Shown: positions 36,639 through 49,212, numbered from the stretch's first letter. The stretch: DNA of 64,000 nt from Myroides profundi (GCF_000833025.1 NZ_CP010817.1:3534001-3598000), one strand, 5' to 3'. Numbers and translations are program-made. The notes: generated by a model not told the origin, from the letters alone.

Positions 36639-39600
36639 CTAGAAGTTTAAATCTGTTTCTTTATTTGCAAATCCTTCATCATCTGAAGTACTAACAAGGA
36701 TACTTTCGTACTCTCTCATACCTGTACCTGCAGGGATTCTGTGACCTACAATAACGTTTTCTTTTAATCCGTTTAATCCATCTACTTTACCTGCTACAGC
36801 AGCTTCGTTTAACACTTTCGTTGTTTCCTGGAACGACGCAGCAGAAATAAATGATTTCGTTTGTAAAGACGCACGAGTAATACCTTGTAACATTGGAGTA
36901 CCAGTAGCAGGCATAACATCACGACTAACTACTAAGTTCTTATCCTCACGTTTCAATAATGAATTCTCGTCACGTAATTCACGCATAGTAATAATCTGTC
37001 CTTCTTTCAAATTGTCAGACTCACCTGCATCAACTACAACCTTCATTCCATATAATCTATCATTCTCAGCGATGAAGTCAGCAGCATGTGCTAATTGATC
37101 TTCTAAGAATAAAGTATCTCCTGGATCTTCGATTTTAACTTTACGCATCATTTGACGGATAACTACCTCAAAGTGTTTATCACTAATCTTAACCCCTTGT
37201 AGACGGTATACCTCTTGAATCTCATTTACTAAATACTGTTGAACAGCAGAAGGTCCTTGGATTCTTAAGATATCGTCTGGAGTGATAGCCCCATCAGAAA
37301 GTGGCATACCAGCTTTCACGTAGTCATTCTCTTGAACTAAAATTTGGTTAGATAACTTAACTAAGTATTTTCTAACATCTCCAGTTTTAGACTCAACAAC
37401 GATCTCTCTGTTACCTCTCTTAACCTTACCGAACGATACAACACCATCAATTTCAGAAACTACTGCAGGGTTTGAAGGATTACGCGCTTCTAATAACTCA
37501 GTAATTCTTGGAAGACCTCCAGTAATATCCCCAGCTTTAGATGTATGACGAGGAATCTTAACTAAAACTTTACCAGCCTTAATCTTATCACCATCATTTA
37601 CCATTAAGTGAGAACCTACAGGTAAGTTGTATGAACGAATTAACTCACCATCTTTACCATAAATTAATAAAGTAGGAATTAATTTTTTATTTCTTGATTC
37701 AGTAATAACTTTTTCTTGGAATCCTGTTTGCTCATCGATCTCAACCATGAACGTTTGTCCTTGTTCGATATCCTCATAAGCAACTTTACCAGTAAACTCA
37801 GAAACAATTACACCATTATAAGGGTCCCATTTAAATAATGTAGCTCCTTCTTCAACAACATCACCATCATTCACATAGATTGTAGAACCATAAGGAATGT
37901 TATTTGTTGTTAATAAGATACCAGTATTAGTGTCGAATAACTTAGCTTCAGTAGAACGTGAAATAACGATATCGATAGCATTACCTTCATTATCCTCACC
38001 TTTTACTGTTTTAAGATCTTCTATTTCTAAACGACCTTTAAATTTAGCTGTAATACTAGATGTCTCAGAGATATTACCAGCAGTACCTCCCACGTGGAAT
38101 GTTCTCAATGTTAACTGTGTACCAGGCTCCCCAATAGATTGAGCAGCAATAACACCAACAGCTTCACCTTTTTGAACCATTCTAGCAGTAGCTAAGTTAC
38201 GTCCGTAACATTTAGCACAGATACCAACTTTAGCCTCACAAGTCAATGGCGAACGTACCTCAATTGATTCAATTGGTGCAGCGTTGATTGCTTTAGCGAT
38301 AGCTTCAGTAATTTCTTCACCAGCTCCAACTAACACATCAGAATTAAGTGGGTTAATCACTGCATTAAGAGCAACACGTCCTAAGACTCTTTCTCCTAAT
38401 GATTCGATAACTTCCTCATTCTTCTTAAGTGGTTTAACTTCAATACCTCTTAATGTACCACAGTCAACAGAGTTAACGATAACATCTTGAGCTACGTCGT
38501 GTAGACGACGAGTTAAGTATCCAGCATCCGCTGTTTTTAACGCCGTATCCGCAAGACCTTTACGAGCACCGTGAGTAGAGATGAAATACTCTAAAATCGA
38601 AAGACCTTCTTTAAAGTTAGAAAGAATTGGGTTTTCGATAATCTCTCCACCACCAGCTGTAGATTTCTTAGGCTTAGCCATCAAACCACGCATACCAGTT
38701 AACTGACGAATCTGCTCTTTAGAACCACGGGCTCCAGAGTCAAGCATCATATATACTGAGTTAAATCCTTGTTTGTCCTCACGAATGTTTTTCATTGCTA
38801 ACTCAGTTAACATAGCATTTGTAGAAGTCCAAACGTCAATAACTTGGTTGTAACGCTCATTATTTGTGATAAGTCCCATGTTATAGTTCATAGTAATATG
38901 ATCTACTTGTTGGTTCGCATCATCAATTAATTCTTGTTTACGCTCAGGAATCATAATATCACCTAAACTGAAAGATAATCCTCCACGGAATGCGTAACCG
39001 TATCCCATGTTTTTGATATCATCTAAGAATGCAGCAGTAGTAGGTACATCAGTAATACTTAAAATACGACCGATAATATCTCTTAATGATTTCTTAGTTA
39101 ATACCTCATTGATATATCCTGCAACTTCAGGTACTACTTCATTAAACAAAATTCTACCTGCAGAAGTCTCAATAATTTGATATACTAATTCTCCTTCAGC
39201 ATTATAATCTTTAGCTCTAACTTTAACGTTAGCGTTAAGATCAAGTTTACCCTCATTTAATGCAATATGTACTTCCTCTACAGAGTAGAAAGTCAATCCT
39301 TCACCTTTGATGATATGTTCTGGAGTAGATTTACGTGACTTAGTCATGTAGTATAACCCCAGTACCATGTCCTGAGATGGTACTGTAATAGGAGCACCAT
39401 TTGCAGGGTTTAAGATGTTGTGAGAAGCTAACATTAATAATTGTGCTTCTAAGATTGCCTCTGGTCCTAGAGGTAAGTGAACTGCCATCTGGTCACCATC
39501 GAAATCGGCGTTGAATGCCGTACACACTAATGGGTGTAATTGAATCGCTTTACCTTCGATTAACTTAGGTTGGAACGCTTGAATACCCAATCTGTGTAAC

Positions 39601-40934
39601 GTAGGAGCACGGTTAAGTAAAACTGGGTGTCCTTTAATTACGTTTTCTAAAATATCCCAAACAACTGGTTCTTTTTTATCTATAATCTTCTTAGCAGACT
39701 TTACTGTCTTAACAATACCTCTTTCGATTAACTTACGAATAACGAATGGTTTGTAAAGCTCAGCTGCCATATCTTTTGGCAATCCACACTCGAATAATTT
39801 TAATTCTGGTCCAACAACAATTACTGAACGAGCTGAATAGTCAACACGTTTACCAAGTAAGTTTTGACGGAAACGTCCTTGTTTACCTTTTAATGAATCA
39901 GAAAGAGATTTTAATGGACGGTTAGATTCTGTTTTAACAGCAGAAGATTTTCTAGTGTTATCGAACAATGAATCAACAGCTTCTTGAAGCATACGTTTCT
40001 CATTACGTAAGATTACTTCAGGAGCTTTAATTTCCATTAAACGTTTCAGACGATTATTTCTGATAATTACACGACGATATAAGTCATTTAAATCAGATGT
40101 AGCAAAACGACCTCCATCTAGTGGAACTAATGGACGTAATTCTGGTGGAATAACTGGAATAACTTTCAAGATCATCCACTCTGGTCTATTCTCACGATTC
40201 AGATTAGAATCACGGAAAGACTCAACTACTTGAAGACGTTTTAACGCCTCTGTTTTTCTTTGTTTAGATGTTTCGTTATTAGCAGCATGACGTAGAGTGT
40301 AAGATAACTGATCTAAGTCTGTAGTAGCTAATAAGTCCATAATACACTCAGCACCCATTTTAGCGATGAATTTATTTGGATCATTATCATCTAAATATTG
40401 ATTTTCCATCGGAAGAGTATCACAAATGTTCAAGTACTCTTCTTCAGTTAAGAAATCTAATCTATTGATAGGTTCACCATCAACGTTTTTAGCAATACCA
40501 GCTTGGATTACCACATAACGCTCATAGTAAATGATCATATCTAATTTCTTAGAAGGAAGACCTAAGATATAACCAATTTTGTTTGGTAATGAACGGAAGT
40601 ACCAGATATGAGCAATTGGCACAACTAAATTGATGTGACCAACTCTATCTCTACGTACTTTCTTCTCAGTAACTTCAACACCACAACGGTCGCACACGAT
40701 TCCTTTATAACGGATTCTCTTATACTTACCACACGCACATTCGTAATCCTTTACAGGTCCGAAAATACGCTCACAGAAAAGACCATCACGTTCTGGTTTA
40801 TGAGTACGATAGTTGATTGTTTCAGGTTTTAAAACCTCACCTCTCGATTCTGCAAGAATAGACTCTGGCGATGCTAAACCTATTGAGATTTTATTAAACC
40901 TTTTTACGGTATTTTTCTCTTTATTTTTATTCAT
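36639..40934 (-). CDS. rpoC: RNA polymerase subunit beta-prime
   Basis: The 1431-residue beta-prime subunit of RNA polymerase. The N-terminal zinc ribbon is present ([20 protein letters not shown]). The catalytic magnesium motif NADFDGDQM has D477, D479 and D481. The bridge and trigger-helix region follows ([11 protein letters not shown], then [19 protein letters not shown]). The second zinc site is [15 protein letters not shown]. Length is normal for this phylum. It follows rpoB by 70 bp in the same transcript and precedes DUF3467 by 4 bp. Confidence 0.98.
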   Translation of the reverse strand: MNKNKEKNTVKRFNKISIGLASPESILAESRGEVLKPETINYRTHKPERDGLFCERIFGPVKDYECACGKYKRIRYKGIVCDRCGVEVTEKKVRRDRVGHINLVVPIAHIWYFRSLPNKIGYILGLPSKKLDMIIYYERYVVIQAGIAKNVDGEPINRLDFLTEEEYLNICDTLPMENQYLDDNDPNKFIAKMGAECIMDLLATTDLDQLSYTLRHAANNETSKQRKTEALKRLQVVESFRDSNLNRENRPEWMILKVIPVIPPELRPLVPLDGGRFATSDLNDLYRRVIIRNNRLKRLMEIKAPEVILRNEKRMLQEAVDSLFDNTRKSSAVKTESNRPLKSLSDSLKGKQGRFRQNLLGKRVDYSARSVIVVGPELKLFECGLPKDMAAELYKPFVIRKLIERGIVKTVKSAKKIIDKKEPVVWDILENVIKGHPVLLNRAPTLHRLGIQAFQPKLIEGKAIQLHPLVCTAFNADFDGDQMAVHLPLGPEAILEAQLLMLASHNILNPANGAPITVPSQDMVLGLYYMTKSRKSTPEHIIKGEGLTFYSVEEVHIALNEGKLDLNANVKVRAKDYNAEGELVYQIIETSAGRILFNEVVPEVAGYINEVLTKKSLRDIIGRILSITDVPTTAAFLDDIKNMGYGYAFRGGLSFSLGDIMIPERKQELIDDANQQVDHITMNYNMGLITNNERYNQVIDVWTSTNAMLTELAMKNIREDKQGFNSVYMMLDSGARGSKEQIRQLTGMRGLMAKPKKSTAGGGEIIENPILSNFKEGLSILEYFISTHGARKGLADTALKTADAGYLTRRLHDVAQDVIVNSVDCGTLRGIEVKPLKKNEEVIESLGERVLGRVALNAVINPLNSDVLVGAGEEITEAIAKAINAAPIESIEVRSPLTCEAKVGICAKCYGRNLATARMVQKGEAVGVIAAQSIGEPGTQLTLRTFHVGGTAGNISETSSITAKFKGRLEIEDLKTVKGEDNEGNAIDIVISRSTEAKLFDTNTGILLTTNNIPYGSTIYVNDGDVVEEGATLFKWDPYNGVIVSEFTGKVAYEDIEQGQTFMVEIDEQTGFQEKVITESRNKKLIPTLLIYGKDGELIRSYNLPVGSHLMVNDGDKIKAGKVLVKIPRHTSKAGDITGGLPRITELLEARNPSNPAVVSEIDGVVSFGKVKRGNREIVVESKTGDVRKYLVKLSNQILVQENDYVKAGMPLSDGAITPDDILRIQGPSAVQQYLVNEIQEVYRLQGVKISDKHFEVVIRQMMRKVKIEDPGDTLFLEDQLAHAADFIAENDRLYGMKVVVDAGESDNLKEGQIITMRELRDENSLLKREDKNLVVSRDVMPATGTPMLQGITRASLQTKSFISAASFQETTKVLNEAAVAGKVDGLNGLKENVIVGHRIPAGTGMREYESILVSTSDDEGFANKETDLNF

Positions 40935-41004
40935 GGTAAACTTACTTGTTAAAGTGTATGATAAAGAGTAAGCAGTGCAACACTGCTTACCCTATAATCT
41001 TAGT

Positions 41005-44000
41005 TTATTCTTCTAATCTGATGTCTAGTCCAAGACCTTTTAATTCATGCATTAATACATTGAATGATTCTGGTAATCCTGGTTCTGGCATAGTCTCTCC
41101 TTTAACGATTGCTTCGTAAGTTTTAGCTCTACCAATAACGTCATCCGATTTTACCGTCAAGATTTCACGTAATGTACTAGATGCTCCATAAGCCTCTAAT
41201 GCCCAAACCTCCATCTCTCCGAAACGTTGACCACCAAACTGAGCTTTACCTCCTAATGGTTGTTGCGTAATCAATGAGTAAGGACCAATAGAACGCGCGT
41301 GCATCTTATCATCTACCATGTGACCAAGTTTCAGCATATAGATAACCCCAACAGTTGCACGTTGGTGGAATCTTTCTCCTGTTCCTCCATCATATAAGTA
41401 AGTGTGTCCAAAACGTGGTATACCTGCCTCATCTGTAAGAGCATTGATTTGATCTAATTCAGCACCATCAAAGATTGGAGTCGCATACTTTTTACCAAGT
41501 TTTTGACCAGCCCATCCTAATACTGTTTCATAAATCTGTCCAATGTTCATACGAGAAGGTACCCCTAATGGGTTCAATACGATATCTACTGGTGTTCCAT
41601 CTTCTAAGAAAGGCATATCCTCATCTCTAACGATACGAGCTACAATACCTTTGTTACCGTGACGTCCAGCCATCTTATCTCCTACACGTAATTTACGTTT
41701 TTTAGCAATATATACTTTCGCTAATTTCAAAATTCCAGATGGTAACTCATCCCCTACAGTAATCATGAATTTCTCTCTTCTTAGAACTCCTTGAAGATCG
41801 TTTAATTTGATTTTGTAGTTGTGGATTAAATCAGTAATCATACCGTTTGTATCCTCATCAGTTGTCCATTGTCCTTTAGTTAAGTGAGCGAAATCATCTA
41901 CTGCAAATAACATTTTTTGAGTAAATTTCTTACCTTTTGGTAAAATCTCTTCTCCTAAATCATTCAATACACCTTGAGATGTTTTACCATTCACGATGAA
42001 GAATAATTTTTCAACTAAACGCTCTTTTAACTCGTTGAATTTAACTTCAAATCTAGTTTCTAATAAAGCCAATTCGTCTTTATCTTTAGAACGTTTACGT
42101 TTATCTTTTACTGCTCTTGCGAACAGTTTCTTATCTAAAACAACCCCTCTTAATGATGGAGAAGCTTTTAATGAAGCATCTTTAACGTCTCCTGCCTTGT
42201 CACCAAAGATAGCACGTAATAATTTCTCTTCTGGAGTAGGATCAGACTCTCCTTTTGGAGTGATCTTACCGATAAGAATATCACCAGGCTTAACTTCAGC
42301 ACCAATACGGATCATACCGTTTTCATCTAAATCTTTTGTTGCCTCTTCAGAAACGTTAGGAATATCATTAGTTAACTCTTCGTTACCTAACTTAGTATCT
42401 CTAACTTCTAAAGTATAGTCATCAATATGGATAGATGTAAAGATATCTTCACGTACTACTCTTTCACTAATAACGATAGCATCCTCGAAGTTGTAACCTT
42501 TCCATGGCATGAACGCCACTTTCATATTACGACCTAAAGCAAGCTCTCCTTGTTGAGTAGCATATCCTTCACAAAGTACTTGACCTTTAGTAACTCTATC
42601 ACCTCTTCTTACGATTGGCTTTAAGTTGATACTTGTACTTTGATTCGTTTTTCTAAACTTAATTAAGTTGTATGTTTTCTCATCTGGATCAAAGCTGATT
42701 AAACGCTCTTCATCCGTACGATCATACTTAATGATGATCTTTTGAGCATCAACATACTCAACAGTACCTTCACCTTCAGCATTAATTAAAACACGAGAAT
42801 CTGAAGCTACTTGTCTCTCTAATCCAGTACCTACGATTGGAGATTCTGGACGTAATAAAGGAACTGCTTGACGCATCATGTTCGATCCCATCAACGCACG
42901 GTTGGCATCATCGTGCTCTAAGAAAGGAATTAACGAAGCAGAAATAGAAGCAATCTGATTTGGTGCAACGTCAGTATAGTGAACATCATTTGGTTCAACT
43001 ACAGGGAAGTCACCCTCTTCTTTTACAACTATTTTTTGCTCAGTGATAAATCCTTTTTCATCAACAGCTATGTTCGCTTGAGCGATTAACATACCTTCTT
43101 CCTCTTCTGCACTTAAATAAATAGGATCATTAACGATATCTACTTGCCCCTCAGTAACTGGACGGTAAGGAGTTTCGATGAATCCCATATTATTTACTTT
43201 AGCATAAACTGCTAAAGATGAAATCAAACCAATGTTTGGTCCCTCTGGTGTCTCAATAGGACATAAACGTCCATAGTGAGTATAGTGAACGTCACGTACC
43301 TCGAAACCTGCTCTTTCTCTAGATAAACCTCCAGGTCCTAAAGCTGATAAACGACGTTTGTGTGTAATCTCAGCTAATGGATTCGTTTGATCCATGAATT
43401 GAGATAACTGGTTCGTTCCGAAGAATGAATTAATAACTGACGATAAAGTCTTAGCGTTAATTAAGTCGATCGGAGTAAACACCTCGTTATCACGTACGTT
43501 CATACGCTCACGAATAGTTCTAGCCATACGAGCTAAACCAACACCAAACTGAGCAGATAGTTGTTCTCCTACTGTTCTAACACGACGGTTAGATAAGTGG
43601 TCAATATCATCAATCTCAGCTTTTGAGTTAATTAATTCAATCAAGTATTTAACAATAGTGATAATATCCTCTTTTGTTAAAACTTGTTTGTCAATTGGAG
43701 TATCAAGATTAAGTTTCTTGTTCATTCTATAACGACCAACTTCACCTAGATTGTAACGTTGATCTGAGAAGAACAATTTATCAATAATACCACGTGCAGT
43801 TTCCTCATCTGGCGGTTCTGCATTACGCAACTGACGGTAGATGTGCTCTACTGCCTCTTTTTCAGAGTTAGTAGGGTCCTTCTGTAATGTATTATGTATG
43901 ATGGCATAATCTGCCTGATTATTATCTTCTTTATGTAAAAGGATCGTCTTAACGTTAGCCTCAATGATTTCTTCGATATTATCTTTATCTAGGACTGTAT

Positions 44001-44817
44001 CACGGTCTAAGATAATCTCATTTCTCTCAATTGAAACAACTTCTCCTGTATCCTCATCTACGAAATCCTCATGCCAAGTGTTTAACACACGTGCAGCAAG
44101 ACGTCTTCCGCTATATTTTTTTAGTCCTGTTTTTGATACTTTAACTTCCTCTGCAAGGTCGAAAATCTCTAGGATATCCTTGTCTCTTTCGAATCCAATA
44201 GCACGGAATAATGTTGTAACAGGTAACTTTTTCTTTCTATCGATATAAGCGTACATTACACTATTAATATCGGTAGCAAACTCAATCCATGATCCCTTAA
44301 AAGGAATTACTCTCGCCGAATATAACTTAGTTCCATTTGCATGGAATGACTGTCCAAAGAAAACACCAGGTGAACGGTGTAATTGTGAAACTACAACACG
44401 CTCTGCTCCATTGATTACGAAAGTACCACTTGGCGCCATATACGGAATTGTTCCTAAATAAACATCTTGAACTATTGTTTCAAAATCTTCGTGTTCAGGA
44501 TCAGTACAGTACAATTTTAAACGCGCTTTTAGCGGAACACTGTAAGTCAATCCTCTATCAATACACTCTTCGATTGAATAACGAGGAGGATCAACAAAGT
44601 AATCAAGGAACTCCAATACGAACTGGTTTCTTGTATCAGTGATCGGGAAGTTCTCCATGAAGGTATTGTATAAACCTTCCTTACCTCTCTCTTCAGATTT
44701 CGTTTCTAATTGAAAAAAATCTTTAAAAGACTTAACTTGAATATCCAAGAAATCTGGATACGCAGGTATGTTCTTTGTAGAGGCAAAATTTAATCTTTCA
44801 GTCTGATTTGTGATCAT
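41005..44817 (-). CDS. rpoB: RNA polymerase subunit beta
   Basis: The beta subunit of RNA polymerase, 1270 residues from the ATG at 44817. This start ([13 protein letters not shown]) fits flavobacterial RpoB; the 21 codons before it (to 44880) are a basic, hydrophobic read-through of the intergenic hairpin side and are unlikely to be translated. The rifampicin region is clear ([19 protein letters not shown] and [20 protein letters not shown]). [17 protein letters not shown] near the C-terminus is typical. It follows rplL after 125 bp that contain a strong hairpin and precedes rpoC. Confidence 0.98.
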   Translation of the reverse strand: MITNQTERLNFASTKNIPAYPDFLDIQVKSFKDFFQLETKSEERGKEGLYNTFMENFPITDTRNQFVLEFLDYFVDPPRYSIEECIDRGLTYSVPLKARLKLYCTDPEHEDFETIVQDVYLGTIPYMAPSGTFVINGAERVVVSQLHRSPGVFFGQSFHANGTKLYSARVIPFKGSWIEFATDINSVMYAYIDRKKKLPVTTLFRAIGFERDKDILEIFDLAEEVKVSKTGLKKYSGRRLAARVLNTWHEDFVDEDTGEVVSIERNEIILDRDTVLDKDNIEEIIEANVKTILLHKEDNNQADYAIIHNTLQKDPTNSEKEAVEHIYRQLRNAEPPDEETARGIIDKLFFSDQRYNLGEVGRYRMNKKLNLDTPIDKQVLTKEDIITIVKYLIELINSKAEIDDIDHLSNRRVRTVGEQLSAQFGVGLARMARTIRERMNVRDNEVFTPIDLINAKTLSSVINSFFGTNQLSQFMDQTNPLAEITHKRRLSALGPGGLSRERAGFEVRDVHYTHYGRLCPIETPEGPNIGLISSLAVYAKVNNMGFIETPYRPVTEGQVDIVNDPIYLSAEEEEGMLIAQANIAVDEKGFITEQKIVVKEEGDFPVVEPNDVHYTDVAPNQIASISASLIPFLEHDDANRALMGSNMMRQAVPLLRPESPIVGTGLERQVASDSRVLINAEGEGTVEYVDAQKIIIKYDRTDEERLISFDPDEKTYNLIKFRKTNQSTSINLKPIVRRGDRVTKGQVLCEGYATQQGELALGRNMKVAFMPWKGYNFEDAIVISERVVREDIFTSIHIDDYTLEVRDTKLGNEELTNDIPNVSEEATKDLDENGMIRIGAEVKPGDILIGKITPKGESDPTPEEKLLRAIFGDKAGDVKDASLKASPSLRGVVLDKKLFARAVKDKRKRSKDKDELALLETRFEVKFNELKERLVEKLFFIVNGKTSQGVLNDLGEEILPKGKKFTQKMLFAVDDFAHLTKGQWTTDEDTNGMITDLIHNYKIKLNDLQGVLRREKFMITVGDELPSGILKLAKVYIAKKRKLRVGDKMAGRHGNKGIVARIVRDEDMPFLEDGTPVDIVLNPLGVPSRMNIGQIYETVLGWAGQKLGKKYATPIFDGAELDQINALTDEAGIPRFGHTYLYDGGTGERFHQRATVGVIYMLKLGHMVDDKMHARSIGPYSLITQQPLGGKAQFGGQRFGEMEVWALEAYGASSTLREILTVKSDDVIGRAKTYEAIVKGETMPEPGLPESFNVLMHELKGLGLDIRLEE

Positions 44818-44883
44818 CAATGGACAAAAAATTTTGATTAGAATTTGAATTGTTTTTACGCAAAATCTCTTTATACGCAAAAT

Positions 44884-44920
44884 GGTTTAGGCCTGTGGGA
44901 AGCTTCCCAAGACCTAAACC
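44884..44920 (-). ncRNA. Hairpin between rplL and rpoB
   Basis: GGTTTAGG (44884-44891) pairs with CCTAAACC (44913-44920), enclosing an inner stem TGGGA/TCCCA with an internal loop between. No T-run follows on the minus strand, so it is not a standard terminator. The position equals that of the attenuator and RNase III processing site in the E. coli rplL-rpoB spacer; equivalence is inference. Confidence 0.6.
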
Positions 44921-44942
44921 TAAAATATTTTTTAGAAAAAAA

Positions 44943-45311
44943 CTATTTAAGCTCTACTACAGCTCCAGCTTCTTCTAATGCTTTTTTAAGACCTTCAGCC
45001 TCATCTTTAGAAACTCCTTCTTTGATGTTAGCTGGTGTAGAATCTACGATATCTTTAGCTTCTTTTAATCCTAAACCTGTTAATTCTTTAACAGCTTTAA
45101 CTACAGCTAATTTAGAAGCTCCAGCTTCTTTTAATACTACAGTGAATTCAGTTTGCTCTTCAGCAGCTTCACCTGCAGCACCTCCTGCAACTACTACAGC
45201 AGCAGCAGCTGGTTCGATTCCGTACTCATCTTTTAATATAGTTGCTAATTCGTTAACTTCTTTTACAGTTAAGTTAACTAATTGTTCTGCGAATTGTTTC
45301 AAATCTGCCAT
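44943..45311 (-). CDS. rplL: Ribosomal protein bL12 (L7/L12)
   Basis: The 122-residue stalk protein. The N-terminal dimerisation helices ([23 protein letters not shown]) are followed by an Ala/Gly-rich hinge and the C-terminal factor-binding domain ending in [14 protein letters not shown]. Several copies bind L10 and recruit elongation factors such as EF-Tu. It follows rplJ by 83 bp and precedes rpoB, with the processing-type hairpin between. Full length for the family. Confidence 0.98.
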   Translation of the reverse strand: MADLKQFAEQLVNLTVKEVNELATILKDEYGIEPAAAAVVVAGGAAGEAAEEQTEFTVVLKEAGASKLAVVKAVKELTGLGLKEAKDIVDSTPANIKEGVSKDEAEGLKKALEEAGAVVELK

Positions 45312-45394
45312 TTTTCTATCTTTTAATGATTTGTAAAAATATAATTTATTAATGTGCGTTCTAATGAACTTTAAAAACTAGATCCAGTCGTTGA

Positions 45395-45883
45395 CTATTC
45401 TTCGTCTTTAAATTGGTTTTTAAGAGCTGAAATAACTCTTTGAGCTGGTGATTGAAGTAATCCAATGATTTCTCCAATAACTTCTTCTTTAGATTTAATA
45501 GCAACTAATGCATCTAAATTGTTATCTCCGATATAGATTTCCTCGTTGATATAAGCTCCTTTTAAAGCTGGAATATCAGATTTTTTTCTAAAGTCTTTGA
45601 TAATTTTAGCAGGTCCATTTGCAACATCTGCAAATAAAACAGCACTGTTCCCTTTTAAAGTAGAAGGTAGCTCTTCATAATTTCTATCTGAAGCTTCCAT
45701 TGCTTTAGCAAGCAATGTATTCTTAACTACTTCAATTTTAATTCCAGCTTTGTTACAAGCTCTTCTTAAGTTTGAAGTAACTTCAGCATTCAATCCTGAT
45801 ATATCAGCGATATAGAAGATATTAGCGTCAGCTAACTTAGCTTTTAATTCTTCTATCGCTACTGCTTTCTGTTCTCTAGTCAT
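45395..45883 (-). CDS. rplJ: Ribosomal protein uL10
   Basis: A 162-residue protein that anchors the L12 stalk to 23S rRNA. The N-terminus (MTREQKAVAIEELKAKLADA) and the central VVKNTLLAKAMEA are typical. The C-terminal helix for L12 binding ends in QRVISALKNQF. It lies 23 bp after rplA, so the classical separate L10 leader seen in E. coli is absent or very short here. Confidence 0.97.
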   Translation of the reverse strand: MTREQKAVAIEELKAKLADANIFYIADISGLNAEVTSNLRRACNKAGIKIEVVKNTLLAKAMEASDRNYEELPSTLKGNSAVLFADVANGPAKIIKDFRKKSDIPALKGAYINEEIYIGDNNLDALVAIKSKEEVIGEIIGLLQSPAQRVISALKNQFKDEE

Positions 45884-45906
45884 ACGAATAATTTTTTATT
45901 TACCAA

Positions 45907-46596
45907 TTATACTGCTTTAGGATCTAAAGCAATAGCAGGGCTCATAGTACTAGATATATTAATAGACTTGATATAAGTACCTTTAGCTGCAGTTGGTTTC
46001 AATTTGATTAATGTTTGGATTAATTCAGCTGCATTCTCAGTAATTTTATCAGCTTCGAAAGAAACTTTACCGATAGATGCGTGAACAATACCAGTTTTAT
46101 CAACTTTAAAATCGATTTTACCAGCTTTCACTTCTTGAACAGCTTTCGCTACGTCCATAGTAACAGTTCCTGTTTTAGGGTTTGGCATTAAACCTCTTGG
46201 TCCTAAAATACGACCTAAAGGACCTAATTTACCCATAACAGCAGGCATAGTGATGATTACATCAACATCTGTCCAACCGTCTTTGATCTTTTGTAAGTAC
46301 TCATCTAGTCCAACATAGTCAGCCCCAGCAGCTGTAGCTTCAGCTTCTTTATCAGGAGTAACCAATGCTAACACTCTTACATCTTTACCTGTTCCGTGAG
46401 GTAACGTAACCACACCACGAACCATTTGATTTGCTTTACGTGGATCAACTCCTAAACGTACAGCGATATCTACAGACTCGTCAAATTTTGCAGAAGCAAC
46501 TTCTTTAATCAATGCAGATGCATCTTTCAAAGAATATAATCTATTCTTTTCAATTTTAGCAGCAGCCTCTTTTTGCTTTTTCGTTAATTTTGCCAT
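45907..46596 (-). CDS. rplA: Ribosomal protein uL1
   Basis: A 229-residue protein of the L1 stalk, binding 23S rRNA near the E site and, in many bacteria, its own mRNA as a repressor. Typical segments are [10 protein letters not shown] and [16 protein letters not shown]. It follows rplK by 18 bp. The nusG-rplK gap contains a hairpin that could be the regulatory target, though I cannot match a specific L1-binding motif by eye. Confidence 0.97.
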   Translation of the reverse strand: MAKLTKKQKEAAAKIEKNRLYSLKDASALIKEVASAKFDESVDIAVRLGVDPRKANQMVRGVVTLPHGTGKDVRVLALVTPDKEAEATAAGADYVGLDEYLQKIKDGWTDVDVIITMPAVMGKLGPLGRILGPRGLMPNPKTGTVTMDVAKAVQEVKAGKIDFKVDKTGIVHASIGKVSFEADKITENAAELIQTLIKLKPTAAKGTYIKSINISSTMSPAIALDPKAV

Positions 46597-46614
46597 TTCT
46601 TCTTTCTTTTACAA

Positions 46615-47052
46615 TTAAAAAGGAGCTGTTCCTGTTACTGATATTCCCATAGATCTTGCAGTACCAGCTATCATACTCATAGCTGCCTCAACAGTAAATG
46701 CATTTAAATCAGGCATTTTGTCTTCCGCAATAGCACGAACTTGTTCCCAAGTTACGCTAGCTACTTTTTTTCTATTAGGCTCACCAGATCCAGATTTCAC
46801 TTTCGCAGCCTCTAATAATTGAACAGCAGCAGGTGGCGTTTTAACAACAAAGTCAAATGATTTGTCTTTGTAAACAGTAATTTGTACTGGTAAAACTTTG
46901 CCTGGTTTATCTTGTGTTCTAGCATTAAATTGCTTACAGAACTCCATGATGTTAACTCCAGCAGCCCCCAAAGCAGGTCCAACCGGTGGCGATGGGTTCG
47001 CAGCACCTCCCTTAACTTGTAGTTTAACTACTTTACTAATTTCTTTTGCCAT
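46615..47052 (-). CDS. rplK: Ribosomal protein uL11
   Basis: A 145-residue protein at the GTPase-associated centre of the 50S subunit. The N-terminus ([21 protein letters not shown]) and the C-terminal [10 protein letters not shown] are family-typical. It starts 56 bp after nusG and precedes rplA by 18 bp. It is needed for the stringent response via RelA-type sensing, as known in other bacteria. Confidence 0.98.
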   Translation of the reverse strand: MAKEISKVVKLQVKGGAANPSPPVGPALGAAGVNIMEFCKQFNARTQDKPGKVLPVQITVYKDKSFDFVVKTPPAAVQLLEAAKVKSGSGEPNRKKVASVTWEQVRAIAEDKMPDLNAFTVEAAMSMIAGTARSMGISVTGTAPF

Positions 47053-47069
47053 TTCTTAAAAAAATTTGG

Positions 47070-47096
47070 CACATCTCATTTGGAAGCCAAGATGTG
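47070..47096 (-). promoter_or_regulatory. Hairpin in the nusG-rplK spacer
   Basis: CACATCT (47070-47076) pairs with AGATGTG (47090-47096) around a 13-nt loop. A T-run follows a few bases later on the minus strand, so it could be a weak terminator or attenuator, or the leader element for L1 control of rplK-rplA. Confidence 0.45.
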
Positions 47097-47108
47097 ACTA
47101 TTGTAACA

Positions 47109-47660
47109 TTATAATTTTTCTACTTGTGTAAAACTTAATTCTAATGGTGTCTTTCTTCCGAAAATCTTAACCATTACTTCTAGTTTACGTTTTTCTTCAT
47201 TAATGTTTTCGATTGTCCCATCGAATCCATTGAATGGTCCGTCGATAACTTTCACTGACTCACCTACTTCATAAGGAATAGATCCCGACTCAACTTTTAC
47301 AGCTAGTTCATCAACTCTACCTAACATTCTGTTTACTTCTGACTCACGTAAAGGAAGTGGATCTCCACCTCTTTCACCTCCTAAGAAACCAATAACTCCT
47401 GTTATCGATTTAATAGCGTGAGGAACTTCTCCTGTTAAGTTAGCTTCAATCATAACATAACCTGGGAAGTAAACACGTTCTGTAGTTTTCTTCTTACCAT
47501 CTTTTACAGTAACTACTTTTTCAGTAGGTACTAATACTTGTGATAAGTAATCTGATAAACCTAAACGAGTAATTTCAGTTTCGATATAATTCTTAACCTT
47601 ATTCTCTTGTCCACTTACCGCACGAACCACATACCATTTTTTGACACTTGTATCAGCCAT
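47109..47660 (-). CDS. nusG: Transcription elongation/antitermination factor NusG
   Basis: A 183-residue factor that binds RNA polymerase through its N-terminal NGN domain (KWYVVRAVSGQENKVKNYIE) and ends in a KOW domain (VGESVKVIDGPFNGFDGTIE). In E. coli the KOW domain couples to ribosomal S10 or Rho. The central loop PGYVMIEANL is typical. It starts 19 bp after secE in the usual secE-nusG pair. Confidence 0.97.
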   Translation of the reverse strand: MADTSVKKWYVVRAVSGQENKVKNYIETEITRLGLSDYLSQVLVPTEKVVTVKDGKKKTTERVYFPGYVMIEANLTGEVPHAIKSITGVIGFLGGERGGDPLPLRESEVNRMLGRVDELAVKVESGSIPYEVGESVKVIDGPFNGFDGTIENINEEKRKLEVMVKIFGRKTPLELSFTQVEKL

Positions 47661-47679
47661 AATCTTTCTTTAATTTTCT

Positions 47680-47877
47680 CTATGCAGTAGCCCAATTATA
47701 AAATACTCCTAAAACTCTTCCGAACGCAGTGTCTACACCCCACGTTGCTAAAGAAAACAAAATTGCAAAAATAGCAACTATTATAGTGTATCGTTGAACT
47801 TCTGACCACGGAGACCAAGTAACATTACTTTTCAACTCAGTGAAAGCATCTGATATGTAATTAAAAACCTTTGCCAT
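47680..47877 (-). CDS. secE: Preprotein translocase subunit SecE
   Basis: A 65-residue single-span SecE. It has a short cytoplasmic amphipathic helix (ISDAFTELKSNVTWSPWSEV) and one membrane helix at about residues 30-48. SecE clamps the SecY channel. It is the short form seen in most bacteria, with nusG next to it and tRNA-Trp upstream. Confidence 0.96.
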   Translation of the reverse strand: MAKVFNYISDAFTELKSNVTWSPWSEVQRYTIIVAIFAILFSLATWGVDTAFGRVLGVFYNWATA

Positions 47878-47893
47878 GTTAATATTGTTTTTG

Positions 47894-47964
47894 CACGGGT
47901 GGAGGGATTCGAACCCCCATCAACGGTTTTGGAGACCGCTATTCTACCCTTGAACTACACCCGT
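47894..47964 (-). tRNA. tRNA-Trp (CCA)
   Basis: A 71-nt tRNA on the minus strand with acceptor stem ACGGGTG/CACCCGT, anticodon loop CTCCAAA giving anticodon CCA, and a T-arm with GGTTCGAAT. CCA at the 3' end is not encoded. It lies between the tuf terminator and secE. Confidence 0.97.
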
Positions 47965-47972
47965 TTGTTAAT

Positions 47973-48002
47973 AAAAGTCAGTGGCCGTAACCACTGACTT
48001 TT
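47973..48002 (-). terminator. Intrinsic terminator of tuf
   Basis: A 12-bp stem (AAAAGTCAGTGG with CCACTGACTTTT) with a 6-nt loop and a short T-run on the minus strand, between tuf and tRNA-Trp. Part of the transcription may read through into tRNA-Trp-secE-nusG. Confidence 0.85.
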
Positions 48003-48024
48003 GGAACTTATTTATACTAAATAA

Positions 48025-49212
48025 TTAGTCAATAATTTCAGTTACCTGACCAGCACCTACTGTTCTACCTCCTTCACGGATAGCGAAACGTAAACCTACT
48101 GATAAAGCGATTGGGCTTAATAACTCAACAGTGATAGTTAAGTTATCTCCAGGCATAACCATCTCTACTCCTTCTGGTAATTGGATAGTTCCAGTTACGT
48201 CAGTTGTACGTACGTAGAACTGTGGACGGTAGTTGTTATGGAATGGAGTGTGACGTCCACCTTCTTCTTTTTTCAAGATATAAACCTCAGCTTTGAATTT
48301 AGCGTGTGGTTTTACTGAACCTGGCTTACAAATAACCATACCACGACGGATATCAGTTTTGTCAATACCTCTCAATAATAAACCTACGTTATCTCCAGCT
48401 TCTCCACGGTCTAAGATTTTACGGAACATCTCAACTCCTGTAATTGTAGAAGTTAATTTGTCAGCTCCCATACCGATGATTTCAACAGCATCTCCTGTAT
48501 TAGCAACTCCAGTTTCGATACGTCCTGTAGCAACAGTTCCACGTCCTGTAATTGTAAATACGTCTTCTACTGGCATTAAGAATGGTTTCTCGTTGTCACG
48601 TACTGGCTCTTCGATCCAAGCATCAACTTCTTCCATTAAGTGTAATAATGCGTCAACCCATTTTTGCTCTCCGTTTAATGCTCCTAAAGCAGAACCTTGA
48701 ACTACTGGTCCATTATCACCATCGTATTGGTAGAAAGATAATAAATCTCTTACTTCCATCTCAACAAGTTCTAATAACTCAGCATCATCAACTAAGTCAA
48801 CTTTGTTTAAGAATACAACGATTCTTGGAATACCTACCTGACGTCCTAAAAGGATGTGCTCACGAGTTTGTGGCATTGGTCCATCAGTAGCAGCAACTAC
48901 TAAGATAGCACCATCCATCTGAGCAGCACCAGTAACCATGTTTTTCACGTAATCCGCGTGACCTGGACAGTCAACGTGTGCATAGTGACGGTTTTTTGTT
49001 TGGTACTCTACGTGAGAAGTATTAATTGTAATACCACGCTCTTTTTCTTCTGGAGCATTATCAATTGAATCAAATGAACGAGCTTCTGAGAATCCTGCGT
49101 CAGCTAATACTTTAGTAATAGCAGCAGTAGTAGTAGTTTTACCGTGGTCAACGTGTCCGATAGTACCGATGTTTAAGTGCGGTTTCGAACGATCAAAAGT
49201 TTCCTTTGCCAT
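48025..49212 (-). CDS. tuf: Elongation factor Tu
   Basis: A 395-residue GTPase that delivers aminoacyl-tRNA to the ribosome. G1 is GHVDHGKT near residues 19-26, G3 is DCPGHADY, G4 is NKVD. Domains 2 and 3 follow with [17 protein letters not shown]. Codon use is the most biased in the window (GGT, AAC, ATC), as expected for very high expression. It is preceded by three tRNA genes, the same order as E. coli tufB. Confidence 0.99.
   Translation of the reverse strand: MAKETFDRSKPHLNIGTIGHVDHGKTTTTAAITKVLADAGFSEARSFDSIDNAPEEKERGITINTSHVEYQTKNRHYAHVDCPGHADYVKNMVTGAAQMDGAILVVAATDGPMPQTREHILLGRQVGIPRIVVFLNKVDLVDDAELLELVEMEVRDLLSFYQYDGDNGPVVQGSALGALNGEQKWVDALLHLMEEVDAWIEEPVRDNEKPFLMPVEDVFTITGRGTVATGRIETGVANTGDAVEIIGMGADKLTSTITGVEMFRKILDRGEAGDNVGLLLRGIDKTDIRRGMVICKPGSVKPHAKFKAEVYILKKEEGGRHTPFHNNYRPQFYVRTTDVTGTIQLPEGVEMVMPGDNLTITVELLSPIALSVGLRFAIREGGRTVGAGQVTEIID

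Noticed and set aside
37897-48890. Several plus-strand frames of 60-140 codons inside rpoC, rpoB, rplL and tuf
   Set aside because: All lie within well-identified genes on the minus strand; the serine/leucine-rich products are typical antisense shadows.
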